A DNA stretch of 28,321 nt from JBECKQ01 sp040235375 (GCA_040235375.1 JBECKQ010000013.1:1-28321); one strand, 5' to 3'; positions 16,111-23,479 are shown, counted from the stretch's first letter. Program-made: numbers and translations. The notes: a model not told the origin generated them from the sequence alone.

Positions 16111-16488
16111 CTACTCGATGTACTGCTTCGGCGACACGCCGCGATCGAGGATGCTGCACGCCTGAATCAGATTCAGTCCCAGCTTTCGCCCCTTTTCGAG
16201 CACCTCGTCGCTCTCGGTACCCGGGTTCAGCCACACCTCTTTCGGTGACTTCGCGGCGATGTCATCCAGAATGCCGATCAGTACGGCCGGCGGCAGGTAC
16301 ACGGACACGCGGTCGAGTTCGCCCGGAACGTCGGTAATGCACTTGTACGCCGTCAGCCCTTCGATCTTGTTCGCCCGCGGGTTCACGGGATACACGGTCC
16401 AGCCCTGATCGGCGTACGTCCGCACCGCGGCGTTGCCAAACTTGCTGCGGTCGGTGGACGCGCCCACGATCGCGATTGTCTGTGCCAT
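16111..16488 (-). CDS. CoA-binding protein, YccU-like
   Basis: 125 aa, a stand-alone CoA-binding Rossmann domain. The nucleotide-binding start is AIVGASTDRSKFGNAAVR (6-23), followed by WTVYPVNPRANKIEGLTAY, VSVYLPPAVLIGILDDI and KEVWLNPGTESDEVLE. This matches the YccU family, related to the N-terminal part of succinyl-CoA synthetase alpha, whose physiological role is not established. The gene starts 25 bp after the deacetylase stop on the same strand, with GGGAGAG as ribosome site, so the two are probably one operon. A link between CoA or acyl-CoA binding and a deacetylase is attractive but is only inference from proximity. Confidence 0.9.
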   Translation of the reverse strand: MAQTIAIVGASTDRSKFGNAAVRTYADQGWTVYPVNPRANKIEGLTAYKCITDVPGELDRVSVYLPPAVLIGILDDIAAKSPKEVWLNPGTESDEVLEKGRKLGLNLIQACSILDRGVSPKQYIE

Positions 16489-16513
16489 TGAGTGTCTCTC
16501 CCAATACTGACAG

Positions 16514-17497
16514 TCAGCCCACGATGCCGGTGCGTTCAGTCGGCTCCCTCATCAATGCTGCCACATGCATCGCCGCTGATTCCGCCAAAGCTTTCAGATC
16601 GTACCCGCCTTCCAGGATGCTCACCACGCGCCCGCCGGCACTGCGTCGTGCCACGGCCAGGACCGCGTCGGTCATCCAGTCGTACGAAGCCGACTCGAGA
16701 TTGAGCGGCGCGAGGGGATCACGGCGATGGGCGTCGAACCCGCAGGAAATCAGCACGAACTGCGGCCGGAAATCCTCCAGTGCCGGCAGCAGTTTTTCGT
16801 CGAATGCGGCGTGGTACTCGTTGTCACCGGCCCCGGGATACAGGGGAATGTTGAGCGTCGCGCCCTCGCCAGCGCCTTTGCCTCGCTCCTCCTCGAATCC
16901 CGTCCCGGGATAGAGATATGCCGGGTGTCCGTGCAGGCTCGCGAAGAACACCGCAGTGGTCTCCTCGAACAGATGCTGCGTCCCGTCCCCGTGGTGGACA
17001 TCCCAATCCACGATCGCTACGCGCGACAGCTTGTGCCGATCGAGCAGGTACTGCGCCGCGATCGCCGCATTGCCCAGCAGACAGAACCCGCGCGACCAAC
17101 CGCGCTCGCAATGATGGCCCGGCGGGCGAATCGCGCAGAACGCGTTCCGCAGTTCGCCGGCCATCACGGCGTCCACCGCGCCGAGGATCGAGCCCACCGC
17201 CAGGCGCGCCACCTCGTAACTTTCCGGGCAGATGGCACTGTCCGGCTCATCGATGAATTTCGCCCCCGTCGCGCACGCCTCCCGCAGGCGTTCGACGTAG
17301 CTTGCGTCGTGGACGGCGAGGATCTCCTCGTCTGTCGCGTCCCGAATCGGCAACGGCGCGCAGCGATCGATGAGGCCCGCGGCCTCCAGACCAGAGCGGA
17401 TGGCCTCCAGCCGGGCCGGCCGCTCCGGATGGACCTTGCCCGTGTCGTGCTTTTCGAAGCACGAGTCCAGCAGCAGTCCTGTGGGGCTAACCGGCAT
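16514..17497 (-). CDS. Histone deacetylase / acetylpolyamine amidohydrolase family protein
   Basis: 327 aa, a Zn-dependent deacetylase of the arginase/HDAC fold. Bacterial members act on acetylated polyamines, acetyl-lysine proteins (AcuC) or other acetylated amines. Features: HPERPARLEAI (23-33), tandem active-site histidines H128-H129 in RPPGHHCERG, zinc ligands D166 and H168 in DWDVHHGDGTQ and D255 in SCGFDAH, and catalytic Y299 in EGGYDLKAL. All key residues are present, so it should be active. The start is the ATG at 17497, with GGAGG 5 nt upstream; the open frame extends 56 codons further but that part is Arg/Ser-rich and overlaps the divergent HAD gene. The 25-bp gap to the CoA-binding gene indicates co-transcription. 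Substrate cannot be assigned. Confidence 0.93.
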   Translation of the reverse strand: MPVSPTGLLLDSCFEKHDTGKVHPERPARLEAIRSGLEAAGLIDRCAPLPIRDATDEEILAVHDASYVERLREACATGAKFIDEPDSAICPESYEVARLAVGSILGAVDAVMAGELRNAFCAIRPPGHHCERGWSRGFCLLGNAAIAAQYLLDRHKLSRVAIVDWDVHHGDGTQHLFEETTAVFFASLHGHPAYLYPGTGFEEERGKGAGEGATLNIPLYPGAGDNEYHAAFDEKLLPALEDFRPQFVLISCGFDAHRRDPLAPLNLESASYDWMTDAVLAVARRSAGGRVVSILEGGYDLKALAESAAMHVAALMREPTERTGIVG

Positions 17498-17621
17498 ACG
17501 GTCCTCCGCCCGAATCGTAGTCGAGGTATCCGGATAACGCCGCCTCGGGGGCTGGTCTGTCGCCGGGCGGATCGTTATGCTCTGCCGTTCACAAGGGCCG
17601 ATTTGCAGCCGGTGATCGTTC

Positions 17622-18299
17622 ATGAACCAACTGCGTAGCATTCGTGATTCGCTCAAGCTCATCACATTCGACTGCTATGGAACGCTCATCGATTGGCACA
17701 AGGGGCTCCGGGAAGCGCTCGCGCGCCTGGCCGGCGAGGACCGCGCCGAGGAGATCGTCCGCAGCTACGTCCGCCAGGAGGCGGCCATCGAGCAGGACGG
17801 CTACCGCCCGTACCGCCGCGTTTTGGCCGACACGCTGACCGCCCTCTCGCGGATGTATGGTTTCTCTTTGCCGGACGAGGAGGCCCAGGCCCTCGCGGAC
17901 TCATTGCCGAATTGGCAGCCGTTCCCGGATACGAACGAGGCACTCGTGCGGCTGAAACGCCGCTACCGGCTCGGCATACTGTCCAACATCGATCGCGACC
18001 TCCTTGCGGGGACTTGCCGTCACTTCCGTGTCGATTTCGACTTCGTGGTGACCGCCGAGGACGTGAACGCGTACAAGCCGGCCCATCCCCATTTCATCCG
18101 GATGCAGCAGCATGCCAGGATGCTGGGCGGCGAAGCAATTCACGCCGCGCAAAGCATTTACCACGATGGCCGGCCCACCGGTCAGCTCGCCATACCGTTC
18201 GTCTGGATCAACCGCTATGCGGAGCCCAATCGGGGCGAGGTGCCCCAACTGGCCGAGTTCCCGACGCTGGCCGCCTTTGCCGACGCGCTCGAGGCTTGA
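17622..18299 (+). CDS. HAD superfamily hydrolase, haloacid dehalogenase-like
   Basis: 225 aa, cytoplasmic hydrolase with a Rossmann core and a helical cap (about 25-100). Motif I is FDCYGTLID with nucleophile D17; the +2 residue is Y19, not Asp, as in L-2-haloacid dehalogenase-type enzymes, in contrast to HAD phosphatases. Motif II is S121 in LSNID, motif III K152 in AYKPAHPHF, motif IV D182 in IYHDGRP. The +2 tyrosine argues for carbon-halogen (or at least non-phosphate) chemistry, but the natural substrate is unknown. It is transcribed divergently from the deacetylase across a 124-bp gap; the next gene follows after 21 bp. Confidence 0.9.
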   Translation: MNQLRSIRDSLKLITFDCYGTLIDWHKGLREALARLAGEDRAEEIVRSYVRQEAAIEQDGYRPYRRVLADTLTALSRMYGFSLPDEEAQALADSLPNWQPFPDTNEALVRLKRRYRLGILSNIDRDLLAGTCRHFRVDFDFVVTAEDVNAYKPAHPHFIRMQQHARMLGGEAIHAAQSIYHDGRPTGQLAIPFVWINRYAEPNRGEVPQLAEFPTLAAFADALEA

Positions 18300-18320
18300 A
18301 CGACAGGGAGGTTAATACCC

Positions 18321-18599
18321 ATGAGAATCGAGCAGCTTGTCCCGGGGACGCGAGTGCGGGTTCGCCAGTCCATCGAGCGGCGCGAGGGTCCGTGGATCGC
18401 GGAAGTGGAAGGCGAGGTAATCGAGATTCAGGATCGCCCCACGGGAAGCTGGTACGCCCGTGGCAAGCGCGACCGCTTCGGTCACGCCGACCGCTACTGG
18501 CTGAAGCGTCTGAAGCTCCGCAAGGAGGACGGAGAGATCACCCTGCTGGCTCTCGACGAGGGCAGCGAGGTGATCGTCCTGGACGGCAAGCCGGCCTGA
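18321..18599 (+). CDS. Small conserved hypothetical protein
   Basis: 92 aa, soluble and strongly charged, with alternating hydrophobic residues typical of a small beta barrel (VRVRQSIERREGPWIAEV, GEVIEIQDRPTGSWYARG, GEITLLALDEGSEVIVLDG). The PTGSWYARGK and YWLKRLKLRKEDGEIT segments recall a family of uncharacterised small bacterial proteins that I know only as hypothetical. AGGGAGG about 9 nt before the ATG gives a strong ribosome site, supporting real translation. It follows the HAD gene by 21 bp and is likely co-transcribed. No function proposed. Confidence 0.8.
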   Translation: MRIEQLVPGTRVRVRQSIERREGPWIAEVEGEVIEIQDRPTGSWYARGKRDRFGHADRYWLKRLKLRKEDGEITLLALDEGSEVIVLDGKPA

Positions 18600-18632
18600 G
18601 AGGGCCCCGTCATAGTCGCTCGACCGCGGGTC

Positions 18633-18661
18633 TTGACGCTCTCGGCTGGGGTGGGCACAAT
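18633..18661 (+). promoter_or_regulatory. Sigma-70-like promoter for rplU
   Basis: TTGACG (18633-18638) and CACAAT (18656-18661) are separated by 17 bp, in the 109-bp gap before rplU. The -35 has 5 of 6 consensus bases and the -10 is weaker. Transcription should start near 18668, giving a short leader of about 40 nt, which is too short for an elaborate ribosomal-protein autoregulatory element. Confidence 0.65.
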
Positions 18662-18708
18662 ACGCGGCTCGGTTTGGGGCGAAAAATGACCGGTTCGGAG
18701 TCACTCGC

Positions 18709-19023
18709 GTGTACGCAATAATCGAAGACGGCGCTCACCAGTACAAGGTCGAAGAGGGCACCACCCTCGACGTGCAACTGCATGACCTCGATGAGGGCCA
18801 GACCACGATCGACTTCGACCACGTGCTGTTGATCAACGACGAGAAAGAGGTGAAAGTCGGGCGGCCCTATCTGAAAGGGGCCAAGGTTTCCGCCACCGTC
18901 CAGGGCGAGGTCAAGGGCGACAAGATCACCATCATCAAGTTCCGCCGGCGGAAGAACTATCGCCGCAAGCAGGGCCACCGCCAGCAGTACATGCGTGTCC
19001 GCATCGACTCCATCCAGGCGTAG
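18709..19023 (+). CDS. rplU: 50S ribosomal protein L21
   Basis: Large-subunit protein that binds 23S rRNA; 104 aa, normal length. MYAIIEDGAHQYKVEEG, the VGRPYLKGAKVSATVQGEVKGDKITIIKFRRRKNYRRKQGHRQQYMRVRI pattern (given in part) and the GxxHRQ motif are diagnostic. GTG start at 18709. In most bacteria rpmA (L27) follows directly; here rplU is followed after 50 bp by a convergent signalling gene, so L27 must be elsewhere. The convergent gap contains a 10-bp palindrome GCGCCGGCGC near 19028 but no T-run. Confidence 0.97.
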   Translation: MYAIIEDGAHQYKVEEGTTLDVQLHDLDEGQTTIDFDHVLLINDEKEVKVGRPYLKGAKVSATVQGEVKGDKITIIKFRRRKNYRRKQGHRQQYMRVRIDSIQA

Positions 19024-19073
19024 CACCGCGCCGGCGCAAGACCCATCGCAGTGGGCGGCCGGCCGACTACGCT

Positions 19074-20168
19074 CTAACCCACCTTGCAGCACTCCGCCGG
19101 CAGCGTGAAATGAAACACGCTTCCCCGACCTTCCGGCGAATCGACCCAGATGTGCCCCCCGTGCCGCTCCACGATCCGCTTGCACAGCGCCAGGCCGATT
19201 CCGCTGCCGCCGTCGGCCTTGTCCGGATTCAATCGCTCGAAGATGCGGAACACGCGATCGCGATGCTCCGGGGGAATGCCCACTCCGTTGTCCCGGACGC
19301 TGAATCGCCACTTGTTGTCGTGTCTTGTCGTGCTGATGTGCACGACGGGCGGGTCGCCGCCGCGATACCGAATCGCGTTGCCCACAAGGTTCCGGAACAA
19401 CAGCGACAACTGGCTCGCGTCGCCGCACACGGTCGGCAGGGCGTCGTGCGTCACACTCGCTCCGCTCGCTTCGATCGCCGCCCTCAGGTTGGCCAAGGCC
19501 TTGCCCAGCACTTCTTCGCACTCGACGCGATCGAATGATCGCTCCGCCTCTCCGACGCGGGCATACTCGAGCAGATCGTCAATGAGCCGGGCCATACCCT
19601 TGGCCGTGTCCATCGAGTCCTGAAGCAATCGGTCGGTGGACGGGTCGGACTTGCTACCGATCCGCCGGCGGATCGCGTCGTAGCACAGGCGCAGCACGCA
19701 GAGCGGCTCCTTGAGCTCGTGGGCCACCACGTGAGCGAACTGGTGAAGCTCGCGGTTGCTGCGTTCCAGCTCGGCCGCGTGCCGCTTCCGCTCGACGGCG
19801 TAACGGATGGACCGCTGCAGGAGCTCGCCGGTGATTCGCGTCTTGACCAGGTAGTCCTGCGCCCCCTCCTGCACCGCTCGCGCCGCGAACTCGAGATCAT
19901 CGAGCGACGTTAGCACGACGACCGGGGCGCGGTCCGTATGGGCGAGCACGTCGCGCAGGGTCTCGGCCGGCTCGCTGCCCGGCAAGCGAAGGTCCAGCAG
20001 GACGGCGTCGACGTCGCCCCGCCCGAGCCGCTCGATCCCCTCGGGCACGGTGGCAACCCACTCCAGGCTTACGCTGAAGCCGTCCGGCCGGTCGAGGTGC
20101 CTCCGGACAAGCTCCGCATGATCGGGATTATCCTCGATCAACAGGACTTTCAGGTTTTTCTTGTCCAT
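19074..20168 (-). CDS. Receiver-histidine kinase hybrid (REC-HisKA-HATPase)
   Basis: 364 aa, soluble, no membrane segment. The receiver domain (about 5-125) has the acidic pair E12/D13 in IEDNPDH, phosphoacceptor D59 in LLDLRLPG, T87 and K109. A short coiled linker (125-142) leads to the HisKA domain with phospho-histidine H150 in FAHVVAHELKEPL. The ATPase domain has the N-box FRNLVGNAIRYRG, G1 DNGVGIPPEH and G2 GGSGIGLALCKR. The receiver-first order suggests the kinase is itself controlled by phosphorylation. It is the third gene of the signalling operon; its ATG is 1 nt after the stop of the response regulator. It could take phosphate from the membrane kinase at 20635-21810, directly or through the small regulator, and pass it on. 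Output partners are not in view. Confidence 0.93.
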   Translation of the reverse strand: MDKKNLKVLLIEDNPDHAELVRRHLDRPDGFSVSLEWVATVPEGIERLGRGDVDAVLLDLRLPGSEPAETLRDVLAHTDRAPVVVLTSLDDLEFAARAVQEGAQDYLVKTRITGELLQRSIRYAVERKRHAAELERSNRELHQFAHVVAHELKEPLCVLRLCYDAIRRRIGSKSDPSTDRLLQDSMDTAKGMARLIDDLLEYARVGEAERSFDRVECEEVLGKALANLRAAIEASGASVTHDALPTVCGDASQLSLLFRNLVGNAIRYRGGDPPVVHISTTRHDNKWRFSVRDNGVGIPPEHRDRVFRIFERLNPDKADGGSGIGLALCKRIVERHGGHIWVDSPEGRGSVFHFTLPAECCKVG

Positions 20169-20169
20169 C

Positions 20170-20607
20170 TCAGCTATCCGGCGCCGGTTCGTTCCATACG
20201 CCCCAGTAGAGGCTCAGGTCGTCAACCATCTTCCGAAATCGGCTGAAGTTCATCGGTTTGACCAGGTAGCTGTTCGCGTGGCTGTCGTACGCCCTCGCCC
20301 GATCGGACTCCGCTTCCGAGGTGGTCAGTACGACCACCGGAATCGAGCGAAGATGCTCATCGCTCTTGATCGCCGCGAGCACCTCGTGACCATCCACCTT
20401 CGGTAGCTTCAGGTCGAGCAGGATGATGTCCGGCCGGGAAGACGGCGCCCCGTCCGCGCATTTTCGCAGGTAGCCCAGCGCCTCCGCACCATCCGACAGC
20501 CTGACGATGTTGTTCGCAATGCGGTTGCGCTTGAGCGTTCGCACGACGATCTCCGCGTGATCGTCGTCGTCCTCGACAAGCAGGAAATTCACAAGGTGCG
20601 GCGCCAC
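20170..20607 (-). CDS. Single-domain response regulator, Rcp1-like
   Basis: 145 aa, a lone receiver domain with no DNA-binding output. The acidic cluster VEDDDDHAE (11-19), phosphoacceptor D65 in ILLDLKLPK, T95/T96 in VVLTTSE and K117 in YLVKPMN are all present. The HAEIVVRTLKRN and LLDLKLPKVDGHEVL segments are typical of regulators paired with phytochrome-like and related kinases (Rcp1 type). GTG start at 20607, with AGGAG 7 nt upstream. It begins 27 bp after the membrane kinase stop and ends 1 bp before the REC-kinase start, so all three are in one transcript. A role as phosphate shuttle between the two kinases is inference. Confidence 0.93.
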   Translation of the reverse strand: MAPHLVNFLLVEDDDDHAEIVVRTLKRNRIANNIVRLSDGAEALGYLRKCADGAPSSRPDIILLDLKLPKVDGHEVLAAIKSDEHLRSIPVVVLTTSEAESDRARAYDSHANSYLVKPMNFSRFRKMVDDLSLYWGVWNEPAPDS

Positions 20608-20634
20608 GTCATGCTCCTGCCGGTTGGGATTCCA

Positions 20635-21810
20635 TCAACGCGATGCTGCGCCGCCAAGGTGCGGGAACGCGAGCCAGAAGGTCGCGCCCTGACCCGGGGA
20701 CGATTCCACCCACGCTCTTCCCCCGTGCGCCTGCATGATCTTGCTCACGATCGCCAAGCCGATGCCCGTGCCTTCGTCGTCGTCGGCCAGTCGCTGAAAA
20801 AGGCCGAATATCCGCTCATGGTATTCCGGCGCGATCCCCGGGCCGTTATCGCGCACACACACCCATATCTCTTCCCCGATGCTTTTCGCCCCGACCACGA
20901 TTCGTGCCCCTCCCTGCCGGCACGCGTATTTTATGGCATTCTCCAAGAGGTTATCAATCGCCTGAGAGAAACGCGTCGGATCGGCTTCGACTGAGGGCAA
21001 CCCTTGCTCGATAACCAGTTCTGCGCCGGCACGCGCCAGCCGATCGGACATGCCTTCGCTCAACTCGCGAACCGTTTTTCCAATGTCGACGGTCGCCGGT
21101 TCCAATGGCAATCTGCCGACGCGGCTTAGTTTCAGCAAGTCGTCAATCAGGTTGCTCATGCGGAGTGCCGCGCGTTTGATGCGGGGGAAGGAGTCCGACA
21201 GATCCTCCAGGCGACCGGCCGCGACGTCCTCCATGGCGTACTCCACGAATCCGAGCATCGTCGCGACCGGCGATTTCAGGTCGTGCGAAACGGTGTAGAC
21301 GAATTCCTCGATCTCCTTGTTCTTCTGCTGGAGTCGCGCGTTCGCCAGGCGCAGACTTTTCTCGCTCTCGCTCAATGCCGCCTGCGCCTCGCTGCGTTCT
21401 GCGATCTGCTTCGCAAGGTCGGCGTTGATTTTCGCCAGCCCCGGCAGGGCCAGAGCCTTCGGCATCGTCGGTATCAGCACGAGGACCGTAGCCCACGACA
21501 CCGCCGCCGTCGTCAGCTTTACCACGGCAGACAAGCGGTACACCGGCCACCAGAACGTGCAGGCTTCGATCAAGTGTGTTGCACCGCACGCAAGAATGAA
21601 CATCCCGAACAGCACGAGCACCCGTGGGAAGGGCACGTCGCGTTTGCGAATGACGAAGTACAGGATCACGATGGGAATCGCGGTGAACGCCGCCCACATC
21701 ATCAGATCAGCGGTCACGTGCAACCAGCCGTGCTCCGGCGTCCAGTTCCCGGTCTGCCATCGCGGCGGAAAATCTGACGTGTCCAGCAGCTTCGACAGGA
21801 ACTCCATCAT
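20635..21810 (-). CDS. Membrane histidine kinase with ethylene-receptor-like (ETR1-type) sensor domain
   Basis: 391 aa. Three membrane segments (about 33-55, 62-83, 93-114) form the sensor. Compared from memory with plant ETR1, residues 33-80 align without a gap at an offset of +10: D35 (ETR1 D25), I45-P46 (I35-P36), Y51 (Y41), I72 (I62), C75 (C65) and H79 (H69) in FILACGATHLIE. In ETR1 the Cys and His hold the copper ion that binds ethylene. ETR1 Y32 is F42 here. A coiled coil (about 128-168) leads to HisKA with H176 in VYTVSHDLKSPVATMLG, then the ATPase N-box IDNLLENAIKYAC, G1 DNGPGIAPEYHE and G2 GTGIGLAIVSK. There is no GAF domain, unlike ETR1. GGAG lies 8 nt before the ATG. First gene of the three-gene signalling operon. 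The ligand may be ethylene or another small hydrophobic molecule; untested. Confidence 0.93.
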   Translation of the reverse strand: MMEFLSKLLDTSDFPPRWQTGNWTPEHGWLHVTADLMMWAAFTAIPIVILYFVIRKRDVPFPRVLVLFGMFILACGATHLIEACTFWWPVYRLSAVVKLTTAAVSWATVLVLIPTMPKALALPGLAKINADLAKQIAERSEAQAALSESEKSLRLANARLQQKNKEIEEFVYTVSHDLKSPVATMLGFVEYAMEDVAAGRLEDLSDSFPRIKRAALRMSNLIDDLLKLSRVGRLPLEPATVDIGKTVRELSEGMSDRLARAGAELVIEQGLPSVEADPTRFSQAIDNLLENAIKYACRQGGARIVVGAKSIGEEIWVCVRDNGPGIAPEYHERIFGLFQRLADDDEGTGIGLAIVSKIMQAHGGRAWVESSPGQGATFWLAFPHLGGAASR

Positions 21811-22411
21811 CGCTTGGACTCCGAGGCGCGCCGGTCACGATCGCCAGGCGGACAGGCCCCGGGTGTCGGCATGGCGACGCGTCGTGCGCGTGCGGCGCGC
21901 GCCGGGCTGAGCGTTATGCACGCGCTGCGCGGCGTGCGCGAGATCGATAGAGGGGCCCATTCTCGTTCGCCGTGAGTTTACGCCGATTCCCCTTCGAATC
22001 GAGTGGGTGCGAGTCGCGTCACTGGCCGAGCGCGACCGACGGACGCGCCGGCGTGGGCGAGGGGGGGAGGTAGAAATGGAGAAGCGGGGCCGCCACATCC
22101 GGAGGGCAGGACGCGACAACCCCGCTCAGTTCGCCAGTGTCACGCGGAGGAGCAGTAAGACGTTGTGACACAGTTGATTTCACACTGTGCCTGGCGGGAT
22201 CGAACCCGTCAATCGCGCCAGGCTGCTCCCTCTCTATTTATCTAGTCGAATTTATCGCTCGCGTCATGCATGCCGCAAGAAAAATCTGAGACGGTACACG
22301 CCCGTTGCGATGGCGAGTCCTCCCGAGACGGGCGGAATCGGTCCCCATAAGTGCAGGGGGGCCTTACGACGGCCGATAAATAACGCGAAAGCCAGTGGAT
22401 AAAGACGGTTG
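21811..22411. other. Divergent 600-bp non-coding region
   Basis: This is the largest gap in the window, between the divergent kinase operon and the glycan cluster. The short open frames on both strands show no protein character that I trust. The half next to the kinase (21811-22130) is very GC-rich, with a G8 run near 22061. The half next to the glycosyltransferase is less GC-rich and contains several inverted repeats (see 22137-22223 and 22299-22334). On the minus strand at about 22264-22400, a reading frame ending in a TGA resembles the C-terminal half of a DUF2892-type small membrane protein, without a usable start. Promoters for both flanking operons must lie here but I could not assign hexamers with confidence. 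Confidence 0.5.
22137..22223. repeat. Cluster of consecutive inverted repeats
   Basis: Three perfect inverted repeats follow one another. GTGTCAC (22137-22143) pairs with GTGACAC (22165-22171). CACAGT (22169-22174) pairs with ACTGTG (22184-22189). GCCTGGCG (22189-22196) pairs with CGCCAGGC (22216-22223). Adjacent stems share a few bases, so neighbouring hairpins would compete. A fourth, CGCCCGT (22299-22305) with ACGGGCG (22328-22334), lies nearer the glycosyltransferase. These could be operator sites or a folded leader RNA; in GC-rich DNA part of this is expected by chance. Confidence 0.4.
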
Positions 22412-23464
22412 ATGACTCCGTTTTCCGAACAGTCCAGCGCCTCTCGGACGGCCGGCGGGGCCGGCACCGCGGTCCGCCCGTCGATCCGGCCCGAGCACGT
22501 GCTCGATCGGGCGGCCTTCCGGCAGGCCCGGCCGGTCGGACGCACGCGCAACGCCATCACCCTGCTGATCCCGGCGTTCAACGAGGAGACGGGGCTGGCC
22601 CACACCATCGAACAGGCCCGGCGCGTTTTTGAAGACGCCGACATCGACGCCGAGATCATCGTCGTTGACGATGGCTCGACCGACGGCACCGCCGGCGTGG
22701 CTACCCGTCAGGGCGCTCGCGTGGTGAAGCACCTGTACGGCCGCGGCTACGGTCACGCGCTTCGCTCCGGCATCCTCGAAGCGTCTCACGAGGCCATCGT
22801 GATCTGCGACGCCGACGGTACCTACCCGCTGGAGCGCATTCCCGATCTACTCACGATGTTCGACAAGGGTTACGACCTCGTCATCGGCGCCCGCACGGGC
22901 AAGCACTTCTGGGGCAGCTTTGTAAAGGAGGTTGCCCGTCGGTTCTTTCACTGGCTGTGCGAATCCGCGACGGGCACGAAAATCGCCGACGCCAACAGCG
23001 GGCTACGCGTGTTCCGCCGCAGCGTGATCCTGCCGCACTTGCCGAAGATGTGCACGGGTTTCTCGTTCACGACTTCGCAGACACTTTGCTTTCACCTGCT
23101 CAGTCGCACGGTCGGGTACGTCCCGGTCGAATACCACGCGCGCATCGGCAAGACGAAGGTGCGCCACATCAAGGACTCGTTGCGGACCGCCCAGTACATC
23201 TTCCAGATGTTCGCCATCTTCAACCCGGTGAAGCTCTTCACCGTGCTTGCCTTTGTTCCATTCCTGGCCGGCACGGGCGTTCTCGCGGGGCAAACCGCCG
23301 CCGCTTTGGCGGCCGGCGCGGGCTCGTGGTGGAAGGCCGGCGTCCTGGCCGGTTTCGCCTACCTGATTTCCGCCGTTCTGTTCAGCGCCGGCTTCGTCAC
23401 TTACGGCGTTTCGCGCCAGCGATGGCCTGACGCCGTGGGTGGGCAGGGTGCGGTCGAGCAATAG
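22412..23464 (+). CDS. Family 2 glycosyltransferase, polyprenyl-phosphate sugar synthase type
   Basis: 350 aa. A GT-A catalytic domain (about 48-265) has LLIPAFNEETGLAHTI, the DDGST motif at 86-90 (VVDDGSTDGT) and the metal-binding DAD at 133-135 (CDADGTYPLERI). The GRGYGHALRSGILEASHE and ADANSGLRVFRR segments are typical of dolichyl/undecaprenyl-phosphate mannose or glucose synthases. Two C-terminal membrane segments (about 268-295 and 308-332) anchor it. Such enzymes load a sugar onto a lipid carrier for use outside the membrane. The N-terminal 45 residues are a low-complexity extension. I use the ATG at 22412 (a TTG sits just before it); no strong Shine-Dalgarno is seen. It is the first gene of the glycan cluster; asparagine synthase starts 15 bp after its stop. 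Confidence 0.92.
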   Translation: MTPFSEQSSASRTAGGAGTAVRPSIRPEHVLDRAAFRQARPVGRTRNAITLLIPAFNEETGLAHTIEQARRVFEDADIDAEIIVVDDGSTDGTAGVATRQGARVVKHLYGRGYGHALRSGILEASHEAIVICDADGTYPLERIPDLLTMFDKGYDLVIGARTGKHFWGSFVKEVARRFFHWLCESATGTKIADANSGLRVFRRSVILPHLPKMCTGFSFTTSQTLCFHLLSRTVGYVPVEYHARIGKTKVRHIKDSLRTAQYIFQMFAIFNPVKLFTVLAFVPFLAGTGVLAGQTAAALAAGAGSWWKAGVLAGFAYLISAVLFSAGFVTYGVSRQRWPDAVGGQGAVEQ

Positions 23465-23479
23465 GCCGGGAGCTATCGT

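Noticed and set aside
17498..17665. N-terminal extension of the deacetylase
   Set aside because: The ATG at 17497 has a strong Shine-Dalgarno and begins the conserved domain; the extension overlaps the divergent HAD gene.
22150..22260. tRNA gene on the minus strand
   Set aside because: Only a T-arm-like segment is present, with a mismatched stem; there is no anticodon arm, D-arm or 7-bp acceptor stem at the right distance.
22187..22402. 71-aa plus-strand frame before the glycosyltransferase
   Set aside because: No ribosome site and no motif; it crosses the inverted repeats and looks like chance.
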